NCBI RefSeq assembly: GCF_001649575.2
Contig: NC_051443.1
Coordinates: forward strand, 4,381,876-4,445,875
Source of the DNA: Kryptolebias marmoratus
Taxonomy: Eukaryota > Chordata > Actinopteri > Cyprinodontiformes > Rivulidae
Direction: 5' to 3'
DNA: 64,000 bases
Made by a program: the position numbers and the translations under genes. Under the pieces are notes generated by a model. It was given only the letters and a program-made list of their open reading frames with translations, was not told the DNA's origin and made no database searches. Positions 47,901-60,930 of this stretch are shown in pieces. Position 1 is the first letter of the stretch. Each line of letters opens with the position of its first letter.

Positions 47901-48208
47901 CTCACCTCCGGACCCACACGGCTCTGCCTGCGGGGATGGACAGTAAGCTGCTCTCTGTTTCCTCCTCTGGACCCACCTCCTGCCACCTTCACCTCCCACA
48001 CCAGAGCAGCCCGGGCTCCATGCCCAGCTCTCTGTCTCTCAGGGCTCCTCCCAGCTTGGGCTTAGCTCGCTATCACCCCTACAGTAAGGTTCATCTACCT
48101 TCTGGACCTTCCTCCATCTCCCTGCACTCTCTGCCTACCACAGGTCCATACTACCCTCATTACGCTCTCTACAGTCAGAGACTTGGGTCATCTATTGGAT
48201 ACCAGTAG
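44961..48208 (+). CDS. znf703: Zinc finger protein 703 (Nlz1), two exons, 580 aa
   Basis: Coding exons are 44961-45197 (79 aa) and 46703-48208 (501 aa plus stop), joined in phase 0 by a 1505-bp GT..AG intron. The NET/NocA family acts as nuclear transcriptional co-repressors with Groucho/TLE and histone deacetylases; zebrafish nlz1 functions in hindbrain and eye development. Visible landmarks: RVLKMLTAHTGHLLHPEYLQ in exon 1, the Sp motif SPLALLAQTC (85-94), the Groucho-type FKPY (143-146), LCRDPYC, and one atypical C2H2 finger C458-x8-C467-x12-H480-x3-H484. The end is YALYSQRLGSSIGYQ. Ser/Pro-rich DNA fills the rest. TGHLLHP and SFMQGLCRDPYC favour znf703 over znf503. ATG 44961 is the first in-frame ATG; the N-terminus before residue 35 is poorly conserved, so the start is the least certain part. 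Confidence 0.93.
45775..46600 (+). repeat. Three head-to-tail copies of the dispersed repeat in znf703 intron 1
   Basis: The core gttagcaaaatatc recurs at about 45785, 46086 and 46393, a period of roughly 305 bp. Each unit has a tggatggacatctata-like and a gtcaacctaattcaagatg-like block. The array ends in the perfect 19-bp palindrome GCATTTCTTTAAGAAATGC (46569-46587) followed by TAG. It occupies more than half of the intron. Confidence 0.8.
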
Positions 48209-49020
48209 AGTACGTTCACATTTGTAGAAATGGTTTGAGAATTTGTTTTTTTTTTTTGGGGGGGGGGATTCAAATCATCTTTCATTGCAGAAAGTTGGGT
48301 GAGAAATCTGGAACAGCTGTCATGAGTCTGTTAAATGGGAATCTGCAGCTGATTGGCGTAACTTAGCATGACCAAAAGAAAAGCTGTGAAAATTTCAGCT
48401 ACCAGCACATTCACAGTTCAAATGAAATGTTGTTTAATTTAAATAAAAAAGGAGATAGGAACTTATTGTATTGCCATATAATTGGGGACTGGTTTCCTTT
48501 TGGTTTAAGGTTAGATCCCACTGGGCTGCAGCTGTTCGAGACTAGTTGCCTCAAAATTGCAAGAAAACAGACAGATTTTCAGCTGAACTCTGTTTGTGAC
48601 CAGCGAGCCATGTGGCCAGATATTGCAATTTTATTTATTTTTTAAATCTCAGCTTATGTCTGTGTGCACAGCTTGCAAAACTGTACTCTAAGCTGTGCAC
48701 GTTATTTAGTTGCCCACCTCATTCGGCTTCGTACCGTCCTCTGCAGCCACCCCCACGTGTGTGATTTATTCGGCTGGAATACACTTTTAAAATGAAGATA
48801 GGCAGATCTGGACAAGTTTGGACAATTATTTCTCATCAACATAGTTTTTTAGAACTGGGCACGTTTTCCGTCCTGAGGAAAGCCCCCTATGCCGGTGTCA
48901 AAATACCAAGAAGCGACGAGCAGATCGATTCAGAGTCATACTAATGTTGGTATTATATTTAAATAACTACTAGTGTGATATGATACTTTAGTTTGTTTCT
49001 TCACTTGCTTTAAATAAAAC
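48209..49020 (+). other. Probable 3' UTR of znf703
   Basis: Follows the stop codon directly, with poly-T/G runs at 48248-48268. Candidate polyadenylation signals are AATAAA near 48443 and at 49013-49018. Which is used cannot be decided from sequence. Confidence 0.45.
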
Positions 49021-49998
49021 AGAAGTCCAATGAAAGAGTGAAAAAAAAGTTTTGTTATATTTTTTATTTCTGCACAAAACCAAAACCAAGAATAATGTCA
49101 ATATTACAACACATGATACTGGTTTAATTTTTCCAAATTCAGTAGTTACAGTAGCATATGTTTTTTGTTTGCTTTAAAACAGTGGTTAAAATCCGTCCTT
49201 GGTTTTAAAATATAAATAATTAGCTAATTAACAGCGGAAAGCAAAAACCAGTTATTTAATACTTGTGAAAATATGTTCAGATTTATTTTACTGATGGTTA
49301 AAATAAATGACACACTGCCCTCCCTGTTGTAAAACTGTCCATTCTGAGCCAACCCCCCCCCCCATGCAAATGTTTTCGAGACATTTTGGAGACTTCGTAG
49401 CAAGTACCATTCGCAAACTGGTCTCCGACAACCGCAGCCCAATGAGATGCTGGTTTTTTTGGAAATTATCTGACTTGTATCCTTGAGCAAAATAATAGTT
49501 TAGTTTTTCATGGTAAGTTTTCTGTCTGTGTAAAATTGAAGGCTGTGCCCAAATGTTCCCCCTCTGTTGAAGCTAAGTTAGCTGGCTGTAGCTTCATATT
49601 TATCAGCAATGTGTAACTGCTCAATCACTTCCCTTCACTTGAAAATGACAACTCACATTCCCAGATAGGTTTTTTCTTGTTTCTTTGGTTTGAATGTGGC
49701 AAATTGCTGCTTCTTTTTGACATCAGACAAAATGTAAGCAGAATGATGGGATGAGTAAGATCAGTTAGATTTTTCTTTTCATTTTAACTATCACCTTTTA
49801 TCACCTTTTTCTTTGTACCTTTTTATTATGTAGGCTTTAGACCTCACTAACATGGATCTTCTGTGTGGACATGTCTGCAGTAGATGAGATCTGCTGCCCC
49901 ATGTTCCACATTAACTTGATAGATGGATTTCAAAAACCTCTTGAACAAGGATTTTCCCATTAAACAGTGATGATTTTGGGGATAAAAGCTGTGCGTGA

Positions 49999-51700
49999 AT
50001 AGGGCTGGGCAAAATATTAAGTAAATCCAATATATTACGAGTTTTCCCTTTTGTGCGATATTAAAATTGATATTATTGCAAGTATGGAGTATGAACCTTA
50101 AGTGCTAGTTTTTAGCTTCTGCATCTAAATCAATGGCTCCTTTGAGATCGTACCTTCAATCTGTGATCGACACGTGTTTTCGACATCTTGGCGATCATCA
50201 GAAAGCAGAATGGTGGGTTGAAGTTCCCCCACCTTTTGATCAGCTCTTGGGAGGTAGTGACAAAGCAGAAATGGCTTTGAATGAAAGGGTAAACCGGGAC
50301 AAGTATGACATAGTGATGACATGAAGTCTGTTATTTAAAACATAAGCAACCAGCCAGAGGATAATTTCCAAGAAAAATTAGGAGCAATAACAGCTAAAGG
50401 CTCCAGCATACTCCATCAGATGCCAAGAAGTCGGTTCGCAGTCATGTAGCTGTGACCTATTTGTTTTCGCACACACCTTTCATCGTCCACGAGACACTCG
50501 GATCAGAACTCCCAGGAAGCTCCTTCCTCATAAAGCGTTAAAACAGGTTTCTTCGTGCTGGCTTCTTAACTCTCTAGTACTTGTACAAAATTTTGCTTTT
50601 CTTACCCCGACCAGACGTGTTTATTAAACTGACTGAGACAGTCTCAGCTTTGAAGAGCCGCTTGTATCTCTGCGGTCTTTTTAAGTTCATAGGTTTCTAA
50701 GTTTTGCTGGAACAGTTGTAAAGATGGCTGTAATTTCTTACTGCCTTCAGCTGCTTCTTAGAGGACCAGTATACGCAAAATGACTCTATTAAAGCTCAGT
50801 CTTTTCCTCATAAACACACCTACAACAACTTCTGACCAATTACACAACACTCGGCGCTAACCCCTGTGAGGAAAAGTTCAGCCAGGGCCTTGTGTTGCAA
50901 AGCAACAGACAAGGCTGCTACGAGCACAAAATGACATAATTTTCATCTCACGACCACGTGACTGAGTGTTGACCTCGAGACTTCTCATGGAGAAGGCAAG
51001 CTGCTTAGCTGGAGTGACAGGAAGATTCGTGAGCTTGTTTTACTAAGAGCAGAAGATGATCAAACGAAACACAGAGCTCATCTGCCATCAATGTTTTGAA
51101 CAGTATTGGGGAAATACCCAACACAGTTAATGCTCATAGTTCATGTTGGTGCTGCTGAGTTCTACGCCACTTTTCTTTGGTTCTGCCATCCCAGCTGCAT
51201 GTTATGAAAGCACACACAGTCCCCTGATATAACCAGATCAGCCTGTGTCATATGGATGACAAATGAGCCATAAAGTGGAGTTTGTGTTTGTGTGTTTATT
51301 GCAAAACTATGATCTGAAAGGGGCTACTAGGAATTTAGCTTTGTCCCAGATGCTTCTAAAGCATCACAGCTCTCTTCCCCTCCCTTTCTGAAAACTGTCC
51401 AGCGGGCTGTGTGTTGATATTTTGGAAATCAAGGAAACTGCTTAGCTATTGTTGGCAAGCATTCAGAGACGGTAAATTATCAGGCAGGCAAAGTTTGAGA
51501 ACCTGCATCCTAATTTTTCTTCTCTGATTTCAAGTAATTTTGGCTGTTGGATTGTATGAGAGGACAGCTGTACAGTTTGTTGTTTTAGCCCAATTCACCA
51601 CTGTGTTAGGTTACAATATGGATTTAAACTTTATTACAGTGACTAAAGGAGCGTTTACAAATATCGCACTATACAGCATGTACCTATTGCCCAGCCCTAT
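49999..51700. mobile_element. Non-autonomous transposon with hAT-like ends
   Basis: Inverted termini ATAGGGCTGGGCAA on the left and TTGCCCAGCCCTAT on the right enclose 1702 bp without a transposase frame. Flanking 8-mers GTGCGTGA (49991-49998) and GTGTGTGA (51701-51708) differ at one base, consistent with an 8-bp hAT target duplication. The phrase agggctgggc is a frequent fish repeat end. Interior DNA is unclassified and could include captured sequence. Confidence 0.6.
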
Positions 51701-51708
51701 GTGTGTGA

Positions 51709-54436
51709 TGGCTTTCAGCTGCAGCCCCAGTCACCTTTCCACTGCAGGAGACGCACATAATCTCAAACCAGCAAACGCCATCAGTCCCACTTTTCATGAT
51801 GAGTTGCTTTGATTCATTTTGCTTGTTTTTACTGCTGAGGAGTTCTATTTATTTTAAATGAGATATCTGGCTTTAAATCCTCCCATATATTCTTTTTTTT
51901 TCCCCAGTCCTAGGAGCAGACCTGCTGGGAGCCAAAGGACTGGTGTTAGAAACGTGTCTTATAACTTCTTCTTGAGTGAATGCTGGGTTTTTTTTTTGGA
52001 TTGTTTTTATTTTCACAGCAGATAAATGAAACTTGAGATGCAATATTTTTTTGTAATATCGGAGCACCCGTGTAGGGTGAGCTGATGAGAGGTGAGGTGA
52101 TATTTTGGTAAATAAATCACACTGATGATGTGCATCTTGTCTTTATTTCTAATTTGATGGTTGTCAGACAATGAAGATTAAAGCCTTTGTTATTCACACT
52201 TTTTTGTTCTTTTTTTGCTATTTGAAGCAAATTAGCAGCCAAAACAATGTTTGGATATTATTGTTTTTTATTCATCAGTCATCTACCTGAAATTATTACG
52301 TCAGGTTTTTTAAGGTCAGCCTGCTGCGTTGTGAAGAATTGTGCAATCACTGTCAGAAATACACACAAACATTTACACACTCAACTGGATTAACAACCAG
52401 GTCGTGGTGCCGACAATTCACATTCTGTCAGGGGAGTACCCCAGTGCATCTAGAACTAATTATTTCAGCCTGTTTAACTAGTTTATGTTTACTGACCTTG
52501 GGTGGAAAAACAGGTGAGATGAGGAGCTCAACATGGGAAAAAAACCCAACTCATGATTGATGAGCGAAGGTGTGCTTTACAGTCAGCAGAAAGCATAACT
52601 CGCCTTGAAGTAAAAGCGTCTTGATTAAGTGTGACAGTCAATGAGAATGTAACACATATTTACAGATAAATCTACTAGTACCCTATCTAATAATAAACAA
52701 ATGCATCTCTCTATGTCCCCATAAGCATCAGAACCTCACATTGGTGTTCAGGGCGAAGGCCTGACAGTCACTCAGGTTTCCACGACTGCCTCGAGATTGG
52801 CAGCAGTAATATACCATTTCCTCGCAACATGACACTATGACACCCTTGGTGAAGCTTAGATGACCCACGCTGGTCACTCACTGCTCTGACAAGAGAACTA
52901 CAGGGGTCATAAAGAGCCTGTTGCTGCTGTAACATGAAACCCTACTTCTGTTTCTGTGGTCTGAGACTCAGTTATGGGCTGTCTGAGTTTAGCTGAAGGG
53001 CGTCGGGTCCTGTAGGCTCATGCTGAAAGGTTTTATGTTGCAAAGTATGATCTGAAAAACTGACAATTTGTAACCTATAAGAGAGCATTCATCAGCAGTT
53101 ACAACAAGTTTTTAGTCTTTTTTTTCACAACCAGAAATGAAGTTGAAAATATTTTGAGGTGGTTTTGTTTTACTGGTTTCACTTCAGCTCCTCTGTAGAG
53201 ATGGACTCGGATGCCACCTGTTGGTGACCACTGATACCTGTATTTTTACTTCTACCTCAGACAAAAGATCTTCTTGTTGTGTAGCGAATGACATCATTTG
53301 TCTTTTCAACTTTTTTCCTCTGTGACAAATGAAGTAAATGAAAGTGCTGGAAAAGGTCTCAGGAGGTCAACCAACCTATAGTAATCATAGCTTAGAGAGG
53401 ATCTTTCAATAACTTATCATCTCAACCTTGGATTAAAATTAAACTTGCATGAAAAAAAGAACAGTTTACTCTGAAAAATAGTTTGAAACATCAGGATTCA
53501 AAATAACATCCACAGAAAACCTGCCAAGAGAGGGTCGTCCACTAAAACTGAGAGTGGGTAAGGAATGCATTAATCAGAGAAATCATCCAAGAGACAAGTC
53601 TGATACCGTGTCTATAGGCTTAAAACATTTCTTTCTGATAAATCCTATAGTTTGGGTTAGCTTGAAGAGACTTGATTCTGTGTTCTCAGTTCAGATTTTG
53701 GTGGGCATGATTGCTCGAATAATTTGTGCTGGCTAAGGTTGATTAGCTGATTATTCCCCACCTTTGGCCTTTCAGTGGTGGCCAATAAGTCTCACTTTAA
53801 GATTCTACTTTAGCTCCTCTTAAGACAATGCTTTTCCAATATACAGCTGATGTCCACTTAAATGTGATTGACCATTTGAAATAAAAAAGGTCACACGTTT
53901 TTCATTACCTTACGTTTGTACTAAAGAATCTAAAGATTTTGTATATTCATTTGTAAATACAGGTCAAAAGAGTTTCAGCAAATTGGTATCTATTATTTAT
54001 TTACAAAGAAAGTGATCATTTCTACAAATAAATGTATCCAATATCTGTGGCTTCTGTTTTTCCTGTCCTGTAACTCTGTCCATTTCTCTTTGGGGATTTT
54101 CCTCAAACCTTTATTTACTTTCCAAATGCTCATTCACACTCTTGCTTTATGGTTTTTCATTTTTCCATTTGTTTTTTATTTTATTGTGATCTAACCACTT
54201 TTGCATACTTGAAGCTATTTTAGTCTTTCATATCAAAACGTTCAGCTCATTTGGGAGATGGGCGCTATGACTTTTGGTTTTTAAAACTTTCATACTTTCC
54301 AAACTATTTAACTTTATTTACAAATTTTCTCTCCAAACGAAACATTGTAACGTCTTCAATTTATTAAGACATTGTTTTCTTTGAATTCTGATTCAGAATA
54401 CTTGTTCTACATTTGTTTTCTTATGCTAATTTAGCT
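51709..54436. other. Intergenic stretch, no gene seen
   Basis: No exon or RNA gene is supported. A gccacctgttggtgacc phrase near 53213 is a common fish repeat motif. Otherwise AT-rich unique-looking DNA. Confidence 0.5.
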
Positions 54437-55485
54437 TTTAGCTACTGTTCTGCAACTTTTGTCTTTCAGCTAGCCTTTTAATACTCTTAGCTAACCTTTT
54501 GCTACATTTAGCTAACATTTTGCAGAGTTAGCTAAAATTTTCCTAGGTTTATCTTTTAGTTAGCCTTTTGCTGCTTTTATCTTTTGGCTAACATTTTGCT
54601 ATTTCTAGGCTGTAAGCTAGCCGTTTTCTACATTTAACTTTTAGCTTCAAGCTCCTATTTTGCTACTTTTGTGGCAGTCTGCCATTTGGCCTCCTGTGGT
54701 CGCTCCTCTTGTTTTTTCCTGATTGGTTGGCAGACTAATTAGCCACAGCTGCAGCAGATCAAGCTCATCTTCTCTCGGGTACTTAAGGCAGCATGGAGGA
54801 ATAGATCGACACTGGAGCATCGTTTATCATTGGTAATCAGTCTCAGCCTCCTACTAACTTTGTTTACCTGAGTAATCCTAACTTGTCTTTGTTCCTGTGC
54901 CCGTCCAGAGTACCTGAATCCTGTGAACCATTGACTGGATCTGTTTGGAGACTCCTACCTGCAAAGTATGCAAGAATTGCTTACCTACCAAAGATCATCG
55001 CCATAACCAGTCTGCCTCTGACCAGTCCGGGAGTTACTGACCTGAGCACCATCCACCTGCAAGACCACCACGGAGATTCAAGGCTTCGCCTCCAAGCACC
55101 TCACCTACCTGTAAATACTCACCACAGGAATCCGGGACGTCACCTCCGAACCCAAGATTACCCCCACCACCCGTAAGACTATTAACTTACAATGATTTAC
55201 TCCTGCAAGTAAACCTCACCGACAAACCTGTCTCTTACCGATCCTTTCTCTCTTTCAAACCCTGCCTAACTCTCCCGTTCATAGTGTAAATAAAGACACT
55301 TACCTTAGACCTGGTCTCCTGAGTTTTATTTGCTGCTGGGTTGCTCACCTCTGACACTCCCGTGTTTGTGATACTTTTAGCTTTTAATTAGCCTTTTGCT
55401 ATCTTTAGCTTATAGCTAGCCGTTTGCTACTTTTAACTAGTGATGTGTTACTTTTGACTTTTAGCTAGCATTTTGCTTTTTTTAA
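54437..55485. repeat. Minisatellite of tagctttt-type units, split by an LTR
   Basis: Degenerate units of about 28-30 bp built from tagctagccttttgctac and variants run from 54437 to 54669 and resume at 55374-55485. The solo LTR at 54670-55373 interrupts the array. Confidence 0.75.
54670..55373 (+). mobile_element. Solo LTR inserted in a minisatellite
   Basis: 704 bp beginning TGTGGCAGTCTG and ending TTTGTGATA (terminal CA mutated to TA). Flanked by CTTT on both sides (54666-54669 and 55374-55377), a 4-5-bp duplication hard to delimit in the repeat. Contains ggtacttaaggcagc (core promoter region), ggagcatcg and a late AATAAAG signal. Same family as 25452-26148. Confidence 0.82.
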
Positions 55486-55499
55486 TTTTAACAACTCAG

Positions 55500-56530
55500 T
55501 TTCAGCATTTTTTTGCAGACAGCATCAGATTGTTCTCCAGGATTTCCCAACATTTTGCAGCATTCATTTTACCCACTATTTTTACAAGCCTTCCAGGGCC
55601 AGCTGCCGAAAAGTATCGCCATAGAATGATGCTGCCACCACCATGCTTCACACTGGGGATGATGAGTTTGTGGTTTCTGTCAAACACAACATCTTGTCTG
55701 ATGGCCAAAAAGCTCCAATTTGGTCTTATCAGACCACAAAATTTTTATCCCCTTGACCATGGAGTCTTCTACATACCATTTGGCAAACTCTAGTTGAGAT
55801 TTAATCTGTGTCTTCCTCTTTGCCTCTCTACCATAAAGCTCAGACTGGTGAAGAACCTGATCAACAGTTGTTGTAGCTCAGTCTCTCCCATCTCACCTGC
55901 TGAAACTTGGAGCTCCTTCAGAGTCACAGGTGTCTTGGTGGCCTCTCTTACTATCCTCCTTCTTCACGATCACTCAGTTTGTGAGGACGGTCTGCTCTTG
56001 GTAGATATACACGTCCCATATTACTTCCATCTCTTGATGATGGATTTAACAGAACTCCTGGGGATGTTTAGGCCTTGAAAATCCTTCTGTATCCATTCTC
56101 TGACTTGTACTGTACATTCAATAATCTTTTCTCTGAGTTGCTTGGAGTGTTCTTTTGTCTTCATGGTGTAATGGTAGCCAGTAATACTGATTAACTAGTG
56201 AATAGACATTCCAGACCCAGGTGTTCTATCACTGCAATTATTTGAGACTCATCCACTGCCCCCAGGTGATTCCCATTTTATTAATTGTGAGACTACTAGC
56301 ACCAAGTGGCTGGACCTCTTTTTGAATTAGGACAGTCACTTTAAAGAGGTGAAGATTTATGCTGTATTTGTATTTAATTAGCATTATTTGTAAAAATCCA
56401 TTTTTAGTTTGTTATTGAAGAGGGGTTTTTTTGTCCCAAAAGCCCTTTTACATTGACCATGACTGATTTATCACAGCAATAAAAAGGTAAAAACATCCAA
56501 GTGGTGAATACTTTTTATAAGCACTGTAAG
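55500..56530 (-). pseudogene. Decayed Tc1 transposon with transposase pseudogene
   Basis: On the - strand the transposase starts near ATG 56163 with KEHSKQLREKIIE and a helix-turn-helix GLNIPRSSVKSIIKRWK. It continues through LKELQ, the SDKTKLELFGH block (about 55720; Tc1 normally SDET) and, after a frameshift, VKHGGGSIILWRYFSAAGPG (55640-55590). Several stops and frameshifts make it inactive. The 5' outer end (about 56530) has the typical gtgaatactttttataag terminal phrase. The other end is lost. Confidence 0.88.
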
Positions 56531-56819
56531 TAAAGGCCACAAGTAAATACATACTGCTGCTTATATAATAAAGTCTTCTGGTTTTGTCCCTCTTGCTTGG
56601 CTGGTCTAAGAGAGTCCTTGATTCAGCCTGACAGCCCCAATGATTAATGATGACAGACTGTGGAGCTGCTCCTTCACTCCATGACAAGCCTTTAACCTCT
56701 TAATTAGCTTGAACCAGTGCAAATGAATCAAAGATTAGATTTAAAAGATGTCAAGAGATTCACGTTTCGATGACTGATTTCCAGTTCAAGAAGTATTCCT
56801 GTAGTTTTTAACTACTTTT

Positions 56820-56895
56820 AACTTACTTTTTTAAGCACTTTGAGTCACCTTGTGCGGAAAAGTACTATATAAATAAATGTACCTACCTACCTAGT
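56820..56895 (+). repeat. LINE-type 3' end with short (CCTA)n
   Basis: Carries aagcactttgagtcacctt, tactatataaataaatg and three CCTA units, the same terminus as at 13270-13350. The body upstream is missing or unrecognised. Confidence 0.65.
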
Positions 56896-57359
56896 TTAAC
56901 TTTTGCTCTCTGAGATAATTAAAAATCATTAGGCGTAGTCACAAATTGGAAACATCTGCCCTGGTATTTTCTGCAACTTGTATGTTAGTTACAGCTCACA
57001 AATTTCTTCCCAGAAACGGACTCCTCTACTTTCATTTTGTCCTCTCCCCAACTTTATCACTTCATCCATCATCCTGCTATGAGTGCTTTTCAAGTGGTTT
57101 AAAAATAAAGCGGACACAGATGTCGACCATGCTACACTGATGTTTCTAAACCACCAGAAACCCTTCACTTACATACACCCACAGCAGGGGAGAAATGTTA
57201 AAAATACAACTTTCTCCTCTATAAAAAAAAACCCACATTGAAGCTGCTACTGAACAGAAAATTTTCAAAAAAAAACCGACTTGCATTTGTGCAGGTATTT
57301 TTATTTTTAAAAACCCAACCTGTCACATTGATGCCCCCTCTCTTTGTTTGTGTCATTTG

Positions 57360-57800
57360 TAAGAAATTAAAGTCAACCAAGGGATTTTAGTGCTGTACAA
57401 AAGGGCAAATGCAATTATGGTTTCTCCTCTAATGTGCCTGGCCCCAGCTGGTTCTGATCTGGTTTGTGCTCTGAGGGCTCCAAGCTCAGTTGTCAGCTCT
57501 CATGCATCACAGGCCCACTGCTTAACGGAGAAACGTGCTTTGGCAGTGACCAGCAGAGGCCTGGATGCCAGCAGCGGCTGACGCTGGGTTAGCCACATGC
57601 AGGAGGTATGGGGGACGGCTGGGCGGGGGTGTGGGGGTGGCACCATCCTCTGCTTTCCGCATCTGGGTCCTTGCGACCACATCTACTCATTCCTCATGGT
57701 TTTTCACCCTCTTCCCAAACGTTACTGTAATTGGCCGGTGTGACCCAGAGCAGACGCCACACCACAGACTTGGGAGGTCACAGAGTAGCCTCCAAAATAC
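57360..57800. other. Repeat-poor block, possible conserved non-coding element
   Basis: Balanced composition, no repeat signatures, with AT-rich cores (caaatgcaattatgg) typical of developmental enhancers. Inferred only from context and composition. A CA-rich stretch borders it at 57798-57812. Confidence 0.25.
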
Positions 57801-58092
57801 ACACACACGCAAAAAAATAAAATAAGGTAAAAAAAAAAAGCTTGCATGGAAATAAGCAAACATGATTACTCAAATACAGTCATTAAGGAGGAAGTGTTGT
57901 TTTTCAAGCTGTCAAGATGATTAATGACAAAGCACAAATCCACTCAAACACTGTTGTTTAGTCTAACCAACAGACGTGATCTCTGCCACAAACCTACAAC
58001 AGACAGGATGTGTGTGTGCAGTCAGAAAAGTGGTGCGTTAAAGCAACAAAAAATGCGGAACACCAAAAACAAAAAAAAAGAATTAAAAAGTT

Positions 58093-58480
58093 CTAGCATT
58101 CCTTGAAGCAGTTCATATAACCCATTGTCTTTCATGCCAGAGATATTAGACTGAAATCATATTATACTGAGACATGAGAGTTGGAGCCACTTTGGTTGAA
58201 TCTTGTAAATGAAAATGCAATATCCTGTAAAATTTGTTAACACTCAGTATATTTGCTGAGGATTACTCTTAGCTACTACGTCAAACTATAGCTCAGTGTC
58301 TGTAAGTTTGTCAGTCATTTCTGCATTGCTAATGTTCATTAGCTGTTGCAGCCATCTAAAATTGGTTTTACTCCTAAAGTGAATCAGTTGTAGATGTAGA
58401 GCTGATGATTACATTCTGAAAGTTTCATTAAAACCCATCCATTGGTTGATAAAATATTTTACTAACAGACAAAATACAGT
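58093..58480 (-). repeat. Dispersed repeat copy with terminal CTAG
   Basis: Reverse copy: starts at CTAGCATTCCTTGAAGCAG (58093-58111, imperfect palindrome), and ends near the complement of tatcaaccaatggat. Includes agttgtagatgtagagc and the family's ttggagccac block. Confidence 0.7.
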
Positions 58481-58499
58481 TGTTGTTTTGCTATCCTTA

Positions 58500-58745
58500 A
58501 CGTTTTCTTCATGTGTTTACGCTTTGGAGCATCTGCTCCACTCCATGCCTCCTTTCCTGTTTTTAGTGTATCTTTATGGCAGCGTTACACTACCACCTAC
58601 AGGCATGGCATAGTTAATGCTGCATTTGGGTCATTTGTTGTGTTTCTATGTGTTTGAAAACATTTCTAAAGATAGTGCTGTGTTTGCGAGGAAAAGGATT
58701 GCTTTGGTAAGACAACATTTCTGTGTGGACGGGGCCTAAGAAGCA
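58500..58745. repeat. Dispersed repeat shared with 690-865
   Basis: Shares gagcatctgct, aggcatggca and gaaaacatttctaaa, in the same order, with the start of the window. Ends near gtgtggacggggcct. Class unknown. Confidence 0.5.
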
Positions 58746-60605
58746 GGTGCTTTTAACCCAATCAGTAATGTACATAAATATGGAAATGTTTTCCTCTAAA
58801 CGCATACCTCATTTAAATGTGGGCAAACGTGTCAGTGCAGGAAGATGCTGTTTCGTTGGCGGCACATTTTGGGGCCCAGGTCTCCCTTTGCTAGAACTTT
58901 ATAATTTCTGTGTAATATTAATTGGTTCCCCTTGTTTGGTGGCCACTATAGCCACACAGTCCTTGATTGGGTGAATCATGGCTGAGCAGTGAAATGTACC
59001 TACAATCCAACATCTTTATAACTCCTATCCCGTTTGTATCAAGCTAAAGGCAAAAAGCCAAACATCTTTATGTACTCATTGACCCAATAAGTAAAAATAC
59101 AAGATTAAAATTTAGACCTATTATCTCTCAATATTGAAAAATAAACCCTGTCTCTGTCCTTTTCATCCTTTATATGTAGCTAATAACATTCATTTAGCTT
59201 AAGTCTCTGAGAATATTTTATTTTATTCTCAGGACAAAATCAGCAATTCTTGCTTTCTTTTTCTTTTTTTTACTAAACTGAAAATCAAGCAGCAGTAGTT
59301 TTAAAAATGTCAATTTCCTAAAGAAAACACACCAAGATTATGACAAACTGCACTGTGTGTAAAGGAAAAAAGCTAAACATGTGCAGTAAGACCGAGCATA
59401 GCAAGTGGACAGTTTCAAAACCAATTTACTCCTCCATATGTGGTTACATGTGAAAAATGTTTTTTGAAATATGTCAGTTTCGAATGAAAAAACAATCTTG
59501 TTTCATGTTCTGGTTTTCCTTATCTGCAACACATCCATTCAAAGTTCATGTTACGCTGCAATAGATCACCTGGCCTACAGTTTAGGTGTCAATGCGTTCT
59601 AAAAAAATCGGCCTTCTCTGGGAGTTTTCCTACCTGCATGTTGCCAAAGGCCTCAGAAACTCCAGATGTTTTCTAAATTATGCTGGAAGGCAGATAAGAA
59701 ATCAGCTTTCAACAGATGTCTTGTGTCTGGACTCAGTGATTTATTAGCTATGAATGATGAGACAGTGCTTCACTGTTGCAGCCTGATTGGCTTTTATCAT
59801 TATGCAAGCAGCTGTGGATCTGGGTAACATCATGCCATGTGGAAGCTAAAAGCAAATGGCAGTTTAGCTTTTTTTTTTGTATTTTTGTAAATGAAATGTG
59901 TTTAACAGGAAGGAGTCTCTCTGAAGTATGACAAAGAAAAAAAAAGAATGTGTGAATGTAAAAAATGAAAACCAGTGAAGTTGTGATGTAACTCTTAAAA
60001 AAAGTAAAGTTATTGTTACTCAAGGCTAATTATCATATTTTTCTGGAGTTTTCATGTCACTAAATAATCTACTTTAAAAGCAACATAATTAATTACTGAT
60101 ATGAATATAATTTATTTAGACTTATCAATTTTGGAATTAGGAACCTACTGCCACGATCTGCTAGTTGATTTTTACCTCTTCTGTGCACCAAGTGAGTATT
60201 TTAATAAAGTTCACCTAAAGTGACAGCTCAAATCTTTCAAAGTGGGGTTCTGTAAAAAATAGGAACAATTAATATCTTACCTATTCCAGATAGCGCTCAG
60301 TTAGAAGTTTAATTTTTGACTAAAGGTCTTCACTGCAGTCTTAATCTATAATCTATAAGATTGCATAGCAGTTTATGTGATTTCTATTTTATAAACATTT
60401 ACATCATTAGTTTCATATTACTTGGTTGCTTAGAGTTTTATGATTTTTTGCAAGCACAAATAAAGGTAGATGTAGGACTTCTGTTTAAAACTCCTTCATG
60501 TTTTTATGTAATGCACAAGGCATGTACAGTAATGGGTTAGGCCTGGCATTTTTGAGATTTGAGTTGTTTTAAAACTCAACAATCCACTTTGGTCTTGACC
60601 CAGAT
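58746..60605. other. Intergenic stretch, no gene seen
   Basis: AT-rich DNA with no supported exon, RNA gene or classifiable repeat. Confidence 0.5.
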
Positions 60606-60609
60606 TAGT

Positions 60610-60930
60610 TATAGCTATTGTAGCCAAACCATGTAAATGATGTTAAACACAATCTCATTTAATATCGTGAGCTCTTGCAAGATGTGTTAGCACTTGGAGT
60701 ATGTGTTGAGGATGACTCTCAGCCACTACCCCACCAGTTTAGCTCACTATTTGTAATATGTCTGCGTTCTAGCCAGTTTGTGTTAAATAAAACTGATTAG
60801 CTGTGGTGACTAATTTGAATCAGCTGACTCCAAAGGTTAATGAGTTGTAGACGTACATCCAGTGATTACTTTCTGCGTAAAATCTGTCCAGTGGTTCATG
60901 TGATATTTTGCTCACAGACAATTTTAACTC
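60610..60930 (-). repeat. Dispersed repeat copy
   Basis: Reverse copy of the terminal-palindrome family: ccagtggttcatgtgatatt near 60890, gttgtagacgtacatccag and gagtatgtgttgaggatgac. The palindromic end is not recognisable. Confidence 0.65.

Noticed and set aside
46853..47999. Other-frame and antisense open frames over znf703 exon 2
   Set aside because: They are shadows of the Ser/Pro-rich coding exon. Only the frame with the zinc finger and Groucho motif is supported.
54883..55176. 97-codon open frame at 54883-55176
   Set aside because: It is entirely inside the solo LTR at 54670-55373.
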